Source: Tenacibaculum haliotis
GTDB lineage: Bacteria > Bacteroidota > Bacteroidia > Flavobacteriales > Flavobacteriaceae
DNA: 64,000 nucleotides
Assembly: GCF_025215075.1 (NCBI RefSeq)
Contig: NZ_JAOBTH010000025.1
Location: 140,790 to 204,789 of the forward strand
Direction of reading: 5' to 3'
The notes under the pieces are model-generated. The model ran no database searches. It was given only the letters and a program-made list of their open reading frames with translations, and had not been told where the DNA came from. Every line of letters begins with the position of its first letter. The first letter of the stretch is position 1. A program made the translations under genes and the position numbers. This document shows positions 54,171 through 61,678 of this stretch, piece after piece.

Positions 54171-56268
54171 TACTTACGGCTGTTTTTCTATAAGCATCAA
54201 TCTTTTTATAAAATGCTTTCGCATCGTTTAAATAGCTCTCTGCAAATATTTTTGTTGGTGCTTCTTTCTTTATTTGATATACAAAATCTTCAAAACTGGT
54301 CTCTAAACTAACTTTATCTGTAGCTATAAAATGCTCTTGAAAGCTAGTAATAATACCTGCTTGTGTATTTGTTTTTACATTTTCTGCAATTAATAATGCT
54401 TTTGCTGTATTAACTAAAGATGTATATGAATGATAAATACTATCAGAAAATAAACCTTCTTTTAATGCTTCTTCTGAATTGGTTATTTTCTCTTCACTTT
54501 CAAATAAAAGTGTAGCTATTAAATCAATTACAACACCTGCACATTCTCCTACTCCAATTGCTTTTACGTAATTTTCTGAATGTCCCCAATCAATAAAATC
54601 ACTTGGTACTAAATTACTAGTATCAGATAATCCTTTTAATAAATCGTAGAAATACGTTTTTCCTTGTCTGTCATAATACTCCAAAAAAGTTTCTTTCTCT
54701 TGTTGATTATCAGCAATGTCGTTTAATAAAATACGCAACGATTCTGGACCTCTTTTACTTGGAATTTTAACTAATTTATCAGAAAAACGTCCTTTTCCAT
54801 CACCTAATATACCACCACCAATTAAAATTTGTAATGCTGGTGCTTGTAAAGCCCCTACTTTTATAGACATTCCTTGAAAACCAATGTGCGCCATATTATG
54901 CTGCCCACATGCATTCATACATCCACTAATTTTAATAGCTATTTCTTTATTGTTTAAATATGCTGGGTACTCTTCTTCTAATACTTTTTCTAATTCAACT
55001 GCTATACCTGTACTACTCGAAATTCCTAAATTACACGTATCGGTTCCGGGACATGCCGTAATATCTGCAGTAGAATTATAACCTGCTTTTGCAAAGCCTA
55101 ATTTTTGTAATTCTACATAGAAAAAAGGTAATAATTCTTCTTTAATATGGCGAATTAAAATATTTTGACGTAATGTTAAACGAATTTCATTTGCTGCATA
55201 CTTTTTAACTAAATCGGCTAACAATCTTGCTTTTGGAGTGTAAAAATCTCCTAAATGAACTTTAATTCCAATTGCAAATAAACCTTCTTGTTTTTGTTTA
55301 ATCACATTCGTTTCTTTCCATTTTCCATAAGCATCTTCATCTTCAATTTTTACTGAAGGGATTGCTATTTCTTGAAAAGAGATTGGCTGCTCAAACTCGG
55401 TAGTATCTACTTTAAATGTTTTATTTTCTAACGCATTTACCTCATCAGATACTAATTGTAAAAAAGCTTCAACACCTAATTCTTTAACTAAAAACTTTAA
55501 CCTTGCTTTTGCTCTTTTTGCACGCTCTCCAAATCGATCAAAAATTCTTAAAACACCTTCAATTGTTGGTATTAAAACATTTTCATCTAAAAAGTCGTAA
55601 ATAACATCTGCATGTCTTGGTTGTGACCCTAAACCACCACCTAATAAAACCTTAAATCCTTTTTTAGTTACTCCGTTTTCAGTTTTTATTTTTGCAATAA
55701 ATCCTAGATCATGAATAAAACTAATAGCAGTATCATCATCTGTACCTGAAAAAGACATTTTAAACTTACGTCCCATTTCTTGACAAATAGGATTTCTTAA
55801 AAAGAATTGAAACGTAGCATCTGCATATGGTGAAACATCAAAAGGTTCATTTACATCAATTCCTGCTGTTTCTGATGCTGTAATATTTCTTACTGCATTA
55901 CCACAAGCTTCTCTTAAAGTAATATCATCTTTTTCTAGTTGCGCCCATAATTCTGGCGTTCTATCTAAACTTACGTGATGTATTTGAATATCTTGTCTTG
56001 TAGTGATATGTAATCTTCCACGAGAATACTCATCTGAAACGTCTGAAATTCTATGTAATTGTTCGCTAGTAACTTTACCATAAGGTAATTTTATACGAAT
56101 CATTTGCACTCCAAATTGACGCTGACCGTAAACTCCTCTTGCCAAACGTAAACTTCTAAAACGTTCTTCGTCTATTTTTCCTTCTTTAAAAAGTTGGATT
56201 TTTCTCTCTAATTCTAGAATATCTTTTTCTACAATTGGGTTTTCTATTTCGGTTCTAAAACTTTGCAT
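54163..56268 (-). CDS. Siroheme-dependent sulfite (nitrite) reductase, ferredoxin type, with C-terminal extension
   Basis: The 701-residue protein has the double repeat of sulfite/nitrite reductases: G-Q-R-Q-F-G-V-Q-M-I-R-I-K-L-P-Y and R-L-H-I-T-T-R-Q-D-I-Q-I-H near residues 50-95, then cluster ligands C-P-G-T-D-T-C near residue 411 and C-M-N-A-C near 453 (the siroheme-bridging Cys). Reductases of this type end near residue 530; here a helical region of about 170 residues follows that resembles HEPN-like extensions known from Bacteroidetes homologues. The context (cysH, cysD, cysN, cysE, cysM) argues for sulfite as substrate. No flavoprotein subunit (CysJ) is present; ferredoxins supply electrons. 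Confidence 0.92.
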   Translation of the reverse strand: MQSFRTEIENPIVEKDILELERKIQLFKEGKIDEERFRSLRLARGVYGQRQFGVQMIRIKLPYGKVTSEQLHRISDVSDEYSRGRLHITTRQDIQIHHVSLDRTPELWAQLEKDDITLREACGNAVRNITASETAGIDVNEPFDVSPYADATFQFFLRNPICQEMGRKFKMSFSGTDDDTAISFIHDLGFIAKIKTENGVTKKGFKVLLGGGLGSQPRHADVIYDFLDENVLIPTIEGVLRIFDRFGERAKRAKARLKFLVKELGVEAFLQLVSDEVNALENKTFKVDTTEFEQPISFQEIAIPSVKIEDEDAYGKWKETNVIKQKQEGLFAIGIKVHLGDFYTPKARLLADLVKKYAANEIRLTLRQNILIRHIKEELLPFFYVELQKLGFAKAGYNSTADITACPGTDTCNLGISSSTGIAVELEKVLEEEYPAYLNNKEIAIKISGCMNACGQHNMAHIGFQGMSIKVGALQAPALQILIGGGILGDGKGRFSDKLVKIPSKRGPESLRILLNDIADNQQEKETFLEYYDRQGKTYFYDLLKGLSDTSNLVPSDFIDWGHSENYVKAIGVGECAGVVIDLIATLLFESEEKITNSEEALKEGLFSDSIYHSYTSLVNTAKALLIAENVKTNTQAGIITSFQEHFIATDKVSLETSFEDFVYQIKKEAPTKIFAESYLNDAKAFYKKIDAYRKTAVSNV

Positions 56269-56306
56269 TACTGTATATCTTAAAGCTTGTAAGCGTTACT
56301 TTTTAA

Positions 56307-56654
56307 TTAATTATGTAAGAATTTTTGTTTTGTCAATAACTCTTCCTCTGTTTCTACATGGTTGTCATCTGGCACACAACAATCTACCGGGCATACAGCC
56401 GCACATTGTGGTTCTTCATGAAACCCTATACATTCGGTACATTTATCTGGAGAAATAAAATAATATTCATCTGAGATTGCTTCTTGTGTTTCGTCAGCAT
56501 CTACAGTTACTCCATTTTTTAATTCAATATTACCTATTAACGAGGTTCCTTCACTATATTTCCAATCTTCAGCTCCTTCGTAAATAGCTGTATTTGGGCA
56601 TTCTGGTTCGCATGCACCACAATTGATGCATTCGTCGGTTATTATAATTGCCAT
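56307..56654 (-). CDS. Dicluster 4Fe-4S ferredoxin
   Basis: The 115-residue protein has two bacterial cluster-binding regions: [12 protein letters not shown] near residues 9-20, and [22 protein letters not shown] near residues 73-94. The second has the larger spacing of the Bacteroidetes and Alvin-type ferredoxins. It is between cysN and sulfite reductase in a tight operon and is likely an electron donor for the latter, though such ferredoxins serve several enzymes. The ATG at 56654 is followed by a normal-length frame. Confidence 0.92.
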   Translation of the reverse strand: MAIIITDECINCGACEPECPNTAIYEGAEDWKYSEGTSLIGNIELKNGVTVDADETQEAISDEYYFISPDKCTECIGFHEEPQCAAVCPVDCCVPDDNHVETEEELLTKQKFLHN

Positions 56655-56665
56655 ACTATTTTTAA

Positions 56666-57913
56666 TTACTGAATAAAGCCAACTCCGGCAGTATTATTGG
56701 TTATTGGATTGATTAAGATAAAGGTACCATTCGCTTTATTTTCTTTATAAGAATCAAAAAATAATGGTTTACTTAATTTTAAAATCACATCACCAATTTC
56801 ATTTAATGTTAATTGTGATGGATTTTCTTCTGCTCCTGAAAAATCAGTTTTTATAATGGATGATAATGACATTATTTTTGCTTGTACATCATGTACCCCA
56901 TGTTTTAAGTAATATTTATTTGCTGCTTGTAAAGGCTCTTTATCCATCCAACAAATAGTTACTTTTAAATCTTTAGAAACTGTTGGCTGTTCGTTTGTTT
57001 TTACCAACATATCACCTCTGCTTACATTTACATTATCTTCTAAAGTAATTGTTACCGAACTACCTCTTTTTGCTTCTGTAAACTCTTTATCAAAAAAATG
57101 AATACTTTTTATTTTTGATGCTGTGCTTGACGGTAATACAGTTACCGCATCTCCTACCGCTAAATCTCCTCCATAAATTTTACCTGCATACCCTCTAAAA
57201 TCATGATATTTATCTGTTTTAGGTCGTATAACAGTTTGTATAGGAAAACGTGTTTGAGACTTTTCTTGTAAATCTTCAGAAACTAAACCTTCTAAATGGT
57301 CTAATAATGTTTCTCCTTTATACCAAGGTGTGTTTTCTGATTTTTTAACAACGTTATCTCCCTGTAAAGCAGACATAGGAATAAAAGTTAATTTTTGACT
57401 TTTATAAGAACTTTTGCTTGCTAAATATTCAATTTCATTTTTTATTTGATTAAATTTTTCTTCTGAAAAATCAACCAAATCCATTTTATTTATAGCAATA
57501 ACTACGTTTTCAACGCGTAATAATGTGTTTATAAAGAAGTGACGATACGTTTGCTCAATTACACCATTACGTGCATCAATTAACACAATTGATGCTTGTG
57601 AGTTTGAAGCTCCTGTAACCATATTTCGTGTATACTCAATATGCCCTGGAGTATCTGCAATAATAAAACTCGTTTTTGGTGTTGAAAAATATATATGTGC
57701 TACATCAATAGTAATACCTTGTTCTCTTTCTGCTACTAAACCGTCTGTTGCTAATGAAAAATCTAAATAATCAAAACCTCTTTGTTTACTTTTTTCTTCA
57801 ATTGCTTCTAGCTTATCATCGGTTAACGAGTTAGTGTCGTATAAAATACGTCCGATTAAGGTACTTTTACCATCATCTACACTACCTGCTGTTGCTATTT
57901 TTAATACATTCAT
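56666..57913 (-). CDS. cysN: Sulfate adenylyltransferase subunit 1 (GTPase)
   Basis: The 415-residue protein has EF-Tu-like GTPase motifs: P-loop G-S-V-D-D-G-K-S-T (residues 10-18), D-T-P-G-H near 89, N-K-M-D near 145. Beta-barrel domains follow (F-P-I-Q-T-V-I-R-P). It hydrolyses GTP to drive formation of APS by CysD. E. coli CysN is about 475 residues; this one lacks the extra C-terminal part and has no fused APS kinase (CysC). A 183-nt repeat-bearing gap lies upstream, separating it from cysD. The length is typical for this lineage as far as I recall. Confidence 0.94.
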   Translation of the reverse strand: MNVLKIATAGSVDDGKSTLIGRILYDTNSLTDDKLEAIEEKSKQRGFDYLDFSLATDGLVAEREQGITIDVAHIYFSTPKTSFIIADTPGHIEYTRNMVTGASNSQASIVLIDARNGVIEQTYRHFFINTLLRVENVVIAINKMDLVDFSEEKFNQIKNEIEYLASKSSYKSQKLTFIPMSALQGDNVVKKSENTPWYKGETLLDHLEGLVSEDLQEKSQTRFPIQTVIRPKTDKYHDFRGYAGKIYGGDLAVGDAVTVLPSSTASKIKSIHFFDKEFTEAKRGSSVTITLEDNVNVSRGDMLVKTNEQPTVSKDLKVTICWMDKEPLQAANKYYLKHGVHDVQAKIMSLSSIIKTDFSGAEENPSQLTLNEIGDVILKLSKPLFFDSYKENKANGTFILINPITNNTAGVGFIQ

Positions 57914-57955
57914 TTTTATTCGCTATTCGCTATTAGCTTTTGGCTTTTAGCTGTA
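57914..57955. repeat. Short-period tandem repeat in the cysD-cysN gap
   Basis: Tandem near-copies of a unit of about 7-8 nt: TTCGCTATTCGCTATTAGCT then TTTGGCTTTTAGCTG on the plus strand (TAGCGAATAGCGAAT and AGCTAAAAGCCAAAAGC on the minus). Repeats built from AAAGCTAATAGC-like words occur in flavobacterial intergenic regions (recalled, not searched). Confidence 0.55.
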
Positions 57956-58012
57956 TTTGTTTTATTAATAATTTCAATGCTTTTTAAGCTTGAAAAGTAT
58001 CTGTAAATAGGT

Positions 58013-58088
58013 GCGTTAGGGATTGAAGCGGCATCCTTTTTTTGTTTTTCTCAAAAAAAGATATAGTGAAAAGCCTGTTAAAACGCCC
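58013..58088. repeat. Interspersed repeat with inverted ends (GCGTTAGGGATTG... family)
   Basis: GCGTTAGGGATTGAAGCGGC at 58013 onward, an internal stem CTTTTTTTG/CAAAAAAAG, then GATATAGTGAAAAGCCTGTT and AACGC near 58087, inverted to the start. I recognise the pattern GGGCGTT...AAGGATGCCGCTTCAATCCCTAACGC as a repeat widespread in Flavobacteriaceae intergenic DNA. It separates cysD from cysN. It is not a known transposon and has no coding capacity. Confidence 0.6.
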
Positions 58089-58096
58089 AAAATATT

Positions 58097-59002
58097 TTAG
58101 AAATACCCTTGTTGTTTTCGTTTCTCCATCGCTGCTTCCGAGCGTTTATCGTCTATACGAGCACCTCTTTCTGATATTGTTGATACTTTTATTTCGTTTA
58201 CAACTGTATTTATATCAACAGCGTCTGAAAGTACTGCTGCTGTACAACTCATGTCACCAACGGTTCTAAAACGTACCATTCTTTCTTGCACTTCTTCATG
58301 TTCGTCTCTATAAACAACATCGTCTTCTGCCGACCATATTAGTCCGTCTCTTAAAAAAGTAGCTCTTTTATGTGCAAAGTAAATTGATGGGATTTCAATT
58401 TCTTCACTTTTTATGTATGACCAAACATCTAGTTCTGTCCAGTTTGAAATAGGAAAAACACGTACATTTTGTCCTAAATCAATTCTTCCATTTAGCATAT
58501 CAAACAATTCTGGGCGTTGATTTTTTTCATCCCATTGCCCAAAATCATCACGGACAGAGAAAATACGTTCTTTGGCTCTTGCTTTTTCTTCATCTCTACG
58601 CGCACCACCGATACATGCATCAAAGCCAAACTCATCAATTGCATCTAATAACGTTTCTGTTTGCAGCATATTTCGGCTCGCGTATCTCCCTTTTTCTTCC
58701 TTTACTCTCCCTTTATCTATATTATCTTGAACGTTTCTAACGATTAGTTCAACTCCTAATTCTTTTGCCAAACGGTCTCTAAATTCAATAGTTTCAGGAA
58801 AATTATGTCCTGTGTCTATATGCATTAATGGAAACGGAATTTTGGCTGGATAAAATGCTTTTTGAGCAAGTCGCACCAATGTTATACTGTCTTTTCCCCC
58901 CGAAAATAATAACACTGGCTTTTCAAATTGAGCGACTACTTCCCTAAATATATATATGGCTTCACTTTCTAAAGGGCCAACTTTTATTGTTTTTGCTTTC
59001 AT
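58097..59002 (-). CDS. cysD: Sulfate adenylyltransferase subunit 2
   Basis: The 301-residue protein (from MKAKTIKVGPLESEAIYIF) has the PP-loop S-G-G-K-D-S-I-T-L near residue 30, D-A-C-I-G-G-A-R-R-D-E-E-K-A-R-A-K-E-R near residue 133 and the conserved C-terminal E-R-G-A-R-I-D-D-K. It adenylylates sulfate using ATP, helped by CysN. Its closest length match is E. coli CysD (302). The frame is open 10 codons further upstream, inside cysH; the start at 59002 fits the family, with 59008 as alternative. It follows cysH by 11 nt. Confidence 0.95.
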   Translation of the reverse strand: MKAKTIKVGPLESEAIYIFREVVAQFEKPVLLFSGGKDSITLVRLAQKAFYPAKIPFPLMHIDTGHNFPETIEFRDRLAKELGVELIVRNVQDNIDKGRVKEEKGRYASRNMLQTETLLDAIDEFGFDACIGGARRDEEKARAKERIFSVRDDFGQWDEKNQRPELFDMLNGRIDLGQNVRVFPISNWTELDVWSYIKSEEIEIPSIYFAHKRATFLRDGLIWSAEDDVVYRDEHEEVQERMVRFRTVGDMSCTAAVLSDAVDINTVVNEIKVSTISERGARIDDKRSEAAMEKRKQQGYF

Positions 59003-59013
59003 AATCATATTTT

Positions 59014-59640
59014 TTAAATATGTAAACCACATTCTCTATTATTTTTTACTTTTGTAGGATCGAAATATTTAAACTCGTTTGGAAGATTATGTTCTTTTAA
59101 ATATTTATCTAAATCTTCATCTGACCAGTTATAAAACGGACTTACTTTTAAAACTCCATCTTTACTAAAAGAAATTATTCCGATGCTATCTCTAAACGCT
59201 GTTTGTCCTTTTCTTAAATTAGTAAACCAAATATCTGGTTGGTGTTCTGCCATTGCTCTTTTAAAAGGCTCTAACTTTACTTGTTCGGTAAAAACTACAT
59301 GGTTGTTATCGTCTACAGATGGAATACCAATAGTAACATTACGATGCGCTACTGTTTGTTTTGGTACGTATAAATGAATGTTTAAATTTAATTTATCAAC
59401 CAACTCTTCAGCATGTTTATAAGTTTGAGGTGTGTTATAACCTGTATCACACCAAATAACTTTTATAGATGGATTATTATTAGCTATTAAATGTAAAAGA
59501 GCTACTTCATAAGGCCTAAAATTAGTAGTAACTATTGTTTTTTGATTTAACTCAAAAACCCATTCTATAATTTCTTTTGGACTTAATTTTTCTAATCCCT
59601 TATTTAACTCCTCAACATTTAGTTGCTCTTGTAAACTCAT
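59014..59640 (-). CDS. cysH: Phosphoadenylyl-/adenylyl-sulfate reductase
   Basis: The 208-residue protein has a PP-loop-like fold (V-I-W-C-D-T-G-Y-N-T-P near residue 66), the R-x-x-Q-substituted segment F-T-N-L-R-K-G-Q-T-A-F-R and the catalytic cysteine in the C-terminal E-C-G-L-H-I. The CC...CxxC cysteines of APS reductases that bind 4Fe-4S are absent, and only one other Cys is visible. That makes it the PAPS-like type by motif. The ATG at 59640 overlaps the stop of the DUF2061 gene by one base (TAATG); the open frame extends 4 codons further. The product releases sulfite. Confidence 0.9.
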   Translation of the reverse strand: MSLQEQLNVEELNKGLEKLSPKEIIEWVFELNQKTIVTTNFRPYEVALLHLIANNNPSIKVIWCDTGYNTPQTYKHAEELVDKLNLNIHLYVPKQTVAHRNVTIGIPSVDDNNHVVFTEQVKLEPFKRAMAEHQPDIWFTNLRKGQTAFRDSIGIISFSKDGVLKVSPFYNWSDEDLDKYLKEHNLPNEFKYFDPTKVKNNRECGLHI

Positions 59641-59891
59641 TATTTTCCCCATTTTATTTTATTCCAAATTCTTTCGTGAAAGAAATACAAAACCATTTTT
59701 GTTACTAACTCTATACCTCCTATAGAAAAAGCCAATGATAGTTCACCAGTTATTAACCAAGAAATTAAAACGGTATCAATAGTACCTATTACTCTCCAAC
59801 TAACCGACTTAACGAAACTTCGCCACGGATTTTCTGAATTTTTATCAGAATTATAATTTTTCTTATCTTCTATTAATTGTTCTAAAATCAT
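59640..59891 (-). CDS. DUF2061 membrane protein
   Basis: The 83-residue protein has two membrane helices and the DUF2061 core: R-S-F-V-K-S-V-S-W-R-V-I-G-T-I-D-T near residue 25, then G-G-I-E-L-V-T-K-M-V-L-Y-F-F-H-E-R-I-W. It is first in the sulfate operon, overlapping cysH by one base. The domain is often found near sulfate-assimilation genes in Bacteroidetes (recalled), but its function is unknown. A role at the membrane, such as in sulfate or sulfite handling, is speculation. Confidence 0.85.
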   Translation of the reverse strand: MILEQLIEDKKNYNSDKNSENPWRSFVKSVSWRVIGTIDTVLISWLITGELSLAFSIGGIELVTKMVLYFFHERIWNKIKWGK

Positions 59892-59903
59892 TTTTAAATT
59901 CTA

Positions 59904-59944
59904 TACCCTATCGGGTAACTAGGTTTTAAGATGCGACAAATGTA
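59904..59944 (-). promoter_or_regulatory. Promoter box and palindrome upstream of the sulfate operon
   Basis: TACATTTG (59937-59944, minus) is a full TAnnTTTG match; TTG at -33 is not evident. Just downstream, TACCC-TATC-GGGTA (59904-59917) is a perfect 5-bp inverted repeat in the mRNA leader and DNA, 12 nt before the DUF2061 ATG. It could be an operator for the Rrf2 regulator encoded upstream, or an RNA hairpin. The evidence is position only. Confidence 0.4.
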
Positions 59945-60010
59945 TATATTCATTTTAAATAAAAAAACATTTATTTAAAAAATTTACATTAAACCAACAA
60001 TTGTTGAAAA

Positions 60011-60418
60011 TTATACTAAATCGGCAAGTGTATTATTACGTAATATCTGCAAGGTATTGTCTCTAACCTGTATCATAAGTTTATGTACAGAACAAGCATC
60101 TTCATCTGGGCAATCACTACATTTTTCATAGTAATTAAGGCTTACACAAGGCAACATTGCTATTGGTCCTTCTAAGGTTCTAATAACATCAGTCATTTTT
60201 ATTTCTGATGCTTCTTTTAACATATAATAACCTCCGCCTTTTCCTTTTTTAGCACCTAAAAAACCTGCTTTTCGTAAGGTAAGTAATATACTTTCTAAAA
60301 ATTTATGAGAAATATTTTCGCTTTTAGATATCGTTGCTATTTGAACTTTATCTCCTTTTTCTTGTCTAGCTATAAATGCTAGCGCCTTTAAGCCGTATTT
60401 CGTTTTTTTAGAAAGCAT
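60011..60418 (-). CDS. Rrf2-family transcriptional regulator
   Basis: The 135-residue protein (MLSKKTKYGLKALAFIARQ) has the Rrf2 winged helix (I-A-T-I-S-K-S-E-N-I-S-H-K-F-L-E-S-I-L near residues 31-49, K-G-K-G-G-G-Y near 64) and cysteines C-V-S-L-N-Y-Y-E-K-C-S-D-C-P-D-E-D-A-C near residues 91-110. These could bind a 2Fe-2S cluster as in IscR. Its place between metZ and the sulfate operon points to cysteine or Fe-S sensing, as with CymR. The ATG at 60418 is favoured over the GTG at 60433. Confidence 0.88.
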   Translation of the reverse strand: MLSKKTKYGLKALAFIARQEKGDKVQIATISKSENISHKFLESILLTLRKAGFLGAKKGKGGGYYMLKEASEIKMTDVIRTLEGPIAMLPCVSLNYYEKCSDCPDEDACSVHKLMIQVRDNTLQILRNNTLADLV

Positions 60419-60447
60419 AGTACAAAAATACACTTTTTATTTAGTTG

Positions 60448-61614
60448 TTAATTCTCTAAAGCTTGTTTTAAATCGTAAATAATATCATCTGCATTTTCTA
60501 AACCAATAGAACATCGTACCAAACCGTCAGTAATACCAACTTCTAATCTATCATCAATACTAAGTTTACTATGCGTTGTAGAGGCTGGATGGGTAACAAT
60601 ACTTCTTGTATCGCCTAAATTTGCAGACAATGAGCACATTTTAATAGCATTTAAAAAATTTCGTCCTGCTTCAATACCACCTTTAACCTCAAAAGCAACA
60701 ATGTTACCACCTAAGCGCATTTGTTTTTTTGCTATTTCGTATTTTGGATGCGATTTTAAAAACGGATATTTCACTAAATTTACCTTCGGATGAGCTTCTA
60801 AAAACTCCGCTACCTTTAAGGCATTTTCGCAATGTTTTTCTACACGAATACTTAATGTTTCTAAACTTTTTGATAATACCCAAGCGTTAAACGGAGACAT
60901 TGCAGGCCCTGTATTTCTTGAAAATAAATAAATTTCACGAATTAAATCGGCTTTACCAACAGCAACTCCTCCTAAAACTCTTCCTTGTCCGTCAATTAAT
61001 TTTGTTGCTGAATGGATAACAATATCTGCTCCAAAATCTATCGGGTTTTGTAGGTATGGCGTTGCAAAACAATTGTCAATTACTAATAATATGTTATGCT
61101 TTTTTGCAATTTTACCTAATAATTCTAAATCAATAATATCAACGGCTGGGTTGGTAGGTGTCTCTGCATATAATATTTTAGTATTGGGCTGAATTAAACT
61201 TTCAATTTTATCAACTTCATTTATTTTAAAGTAACTTGTTTCAATATTCCATTTTGGTAGATATTTAGTAAACAAACTATGCGTAGAACCAAAAACAGAT
61301 CGGCAAGAAACAATATGATCTCCTGCATTTAGCAAAGCTCCGAAAGTAGAAAAAACAGCTGCCATTCCTGTTGCAAAAGCATAGCCCGCTTCGGCTTTTT
61401 CCATTGCCACAATTTTATTTACAAATTCTGTTGTATTTGGGTTTGAAAATCGGCTATATAAATTTTTCTCTTTTTCTTCAGCAAAAGACGCTCGCATATC
61501 TTCTGCATCATCAAATACAAAACTAGAAGTTAAGTATAAAGGTGTAGAATGTTCTGAAAATTGCGATCGTTCGGTTTGTGTTCTAATTGCTTCAGTTTCG
61601 AAATTTTTACTCAT
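60448..61614 (-). CDS. metZ: O-succinylhomoserine sulfhydrylase (trans-sulfuration PLP family)
   Basis: The 388-residue Cys/Met-metabolism PLP enzyme has Y-S-R-F-S-N-P-N-T near residue 48 with the cofactor Tyr/Arg, S-G/A-T-G-M-A-A, N-C-F-A-T-P-Y and the Schiff-base lysine in H-S-A-T-K-L-I-D-G-Q-G near residue 204. MetZ, which uses sulfide directly, is favoured over MetB by the G-Q-G-R-V-L-G-G sequence and by the neighbouring sulfate-assimilation genes that produce sulfide. That assignment is a judgement. The ATG at 61614 is used; the frame opens 9 codons earlier at a TTG. It follows thrA by 64 nt. Confidence 0.85.
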   Translation of the reverse strand: MSKNFETEAIRTQTERSQFSEHSTPLYLTSSFVFDDAEDMRASFAEEKEKNLYSRFSNPNTTEFVNKIVAMEKAEAGYAFATGMAAVFSTFGALLNAGDHIVSCRSVFGSTHSLFTKYLPKWNIETSYFKINEVDKIESLIQPNTKILYAETPTNPAVDIIDLELLGKIAKKHNILLVIDNCFATPYLQNPIDFGADIVIHSATKLIDGQGRVLGGVAVGKADLIREIYLFSRNTGPAMSPFNAWVLSKSLETLSIRVEKHCENALKVAEFLEAHPKVNLVKYPFLKSHPKYEIAKKQMRLGGNIVAFEVKGGIEAGRNFLNAIKMCSLSANLGDTRSIVTHPASTTHSKLSIDDRLEVGITDGLVRCSIGLENADDIIYDLKQALEN

Positions 61615-61678
61615 ATTGTTTGTTTTATACTCTTTAATCAAAAAACCTATTTATAGTTAAATACTTTTTAATCTTTAA

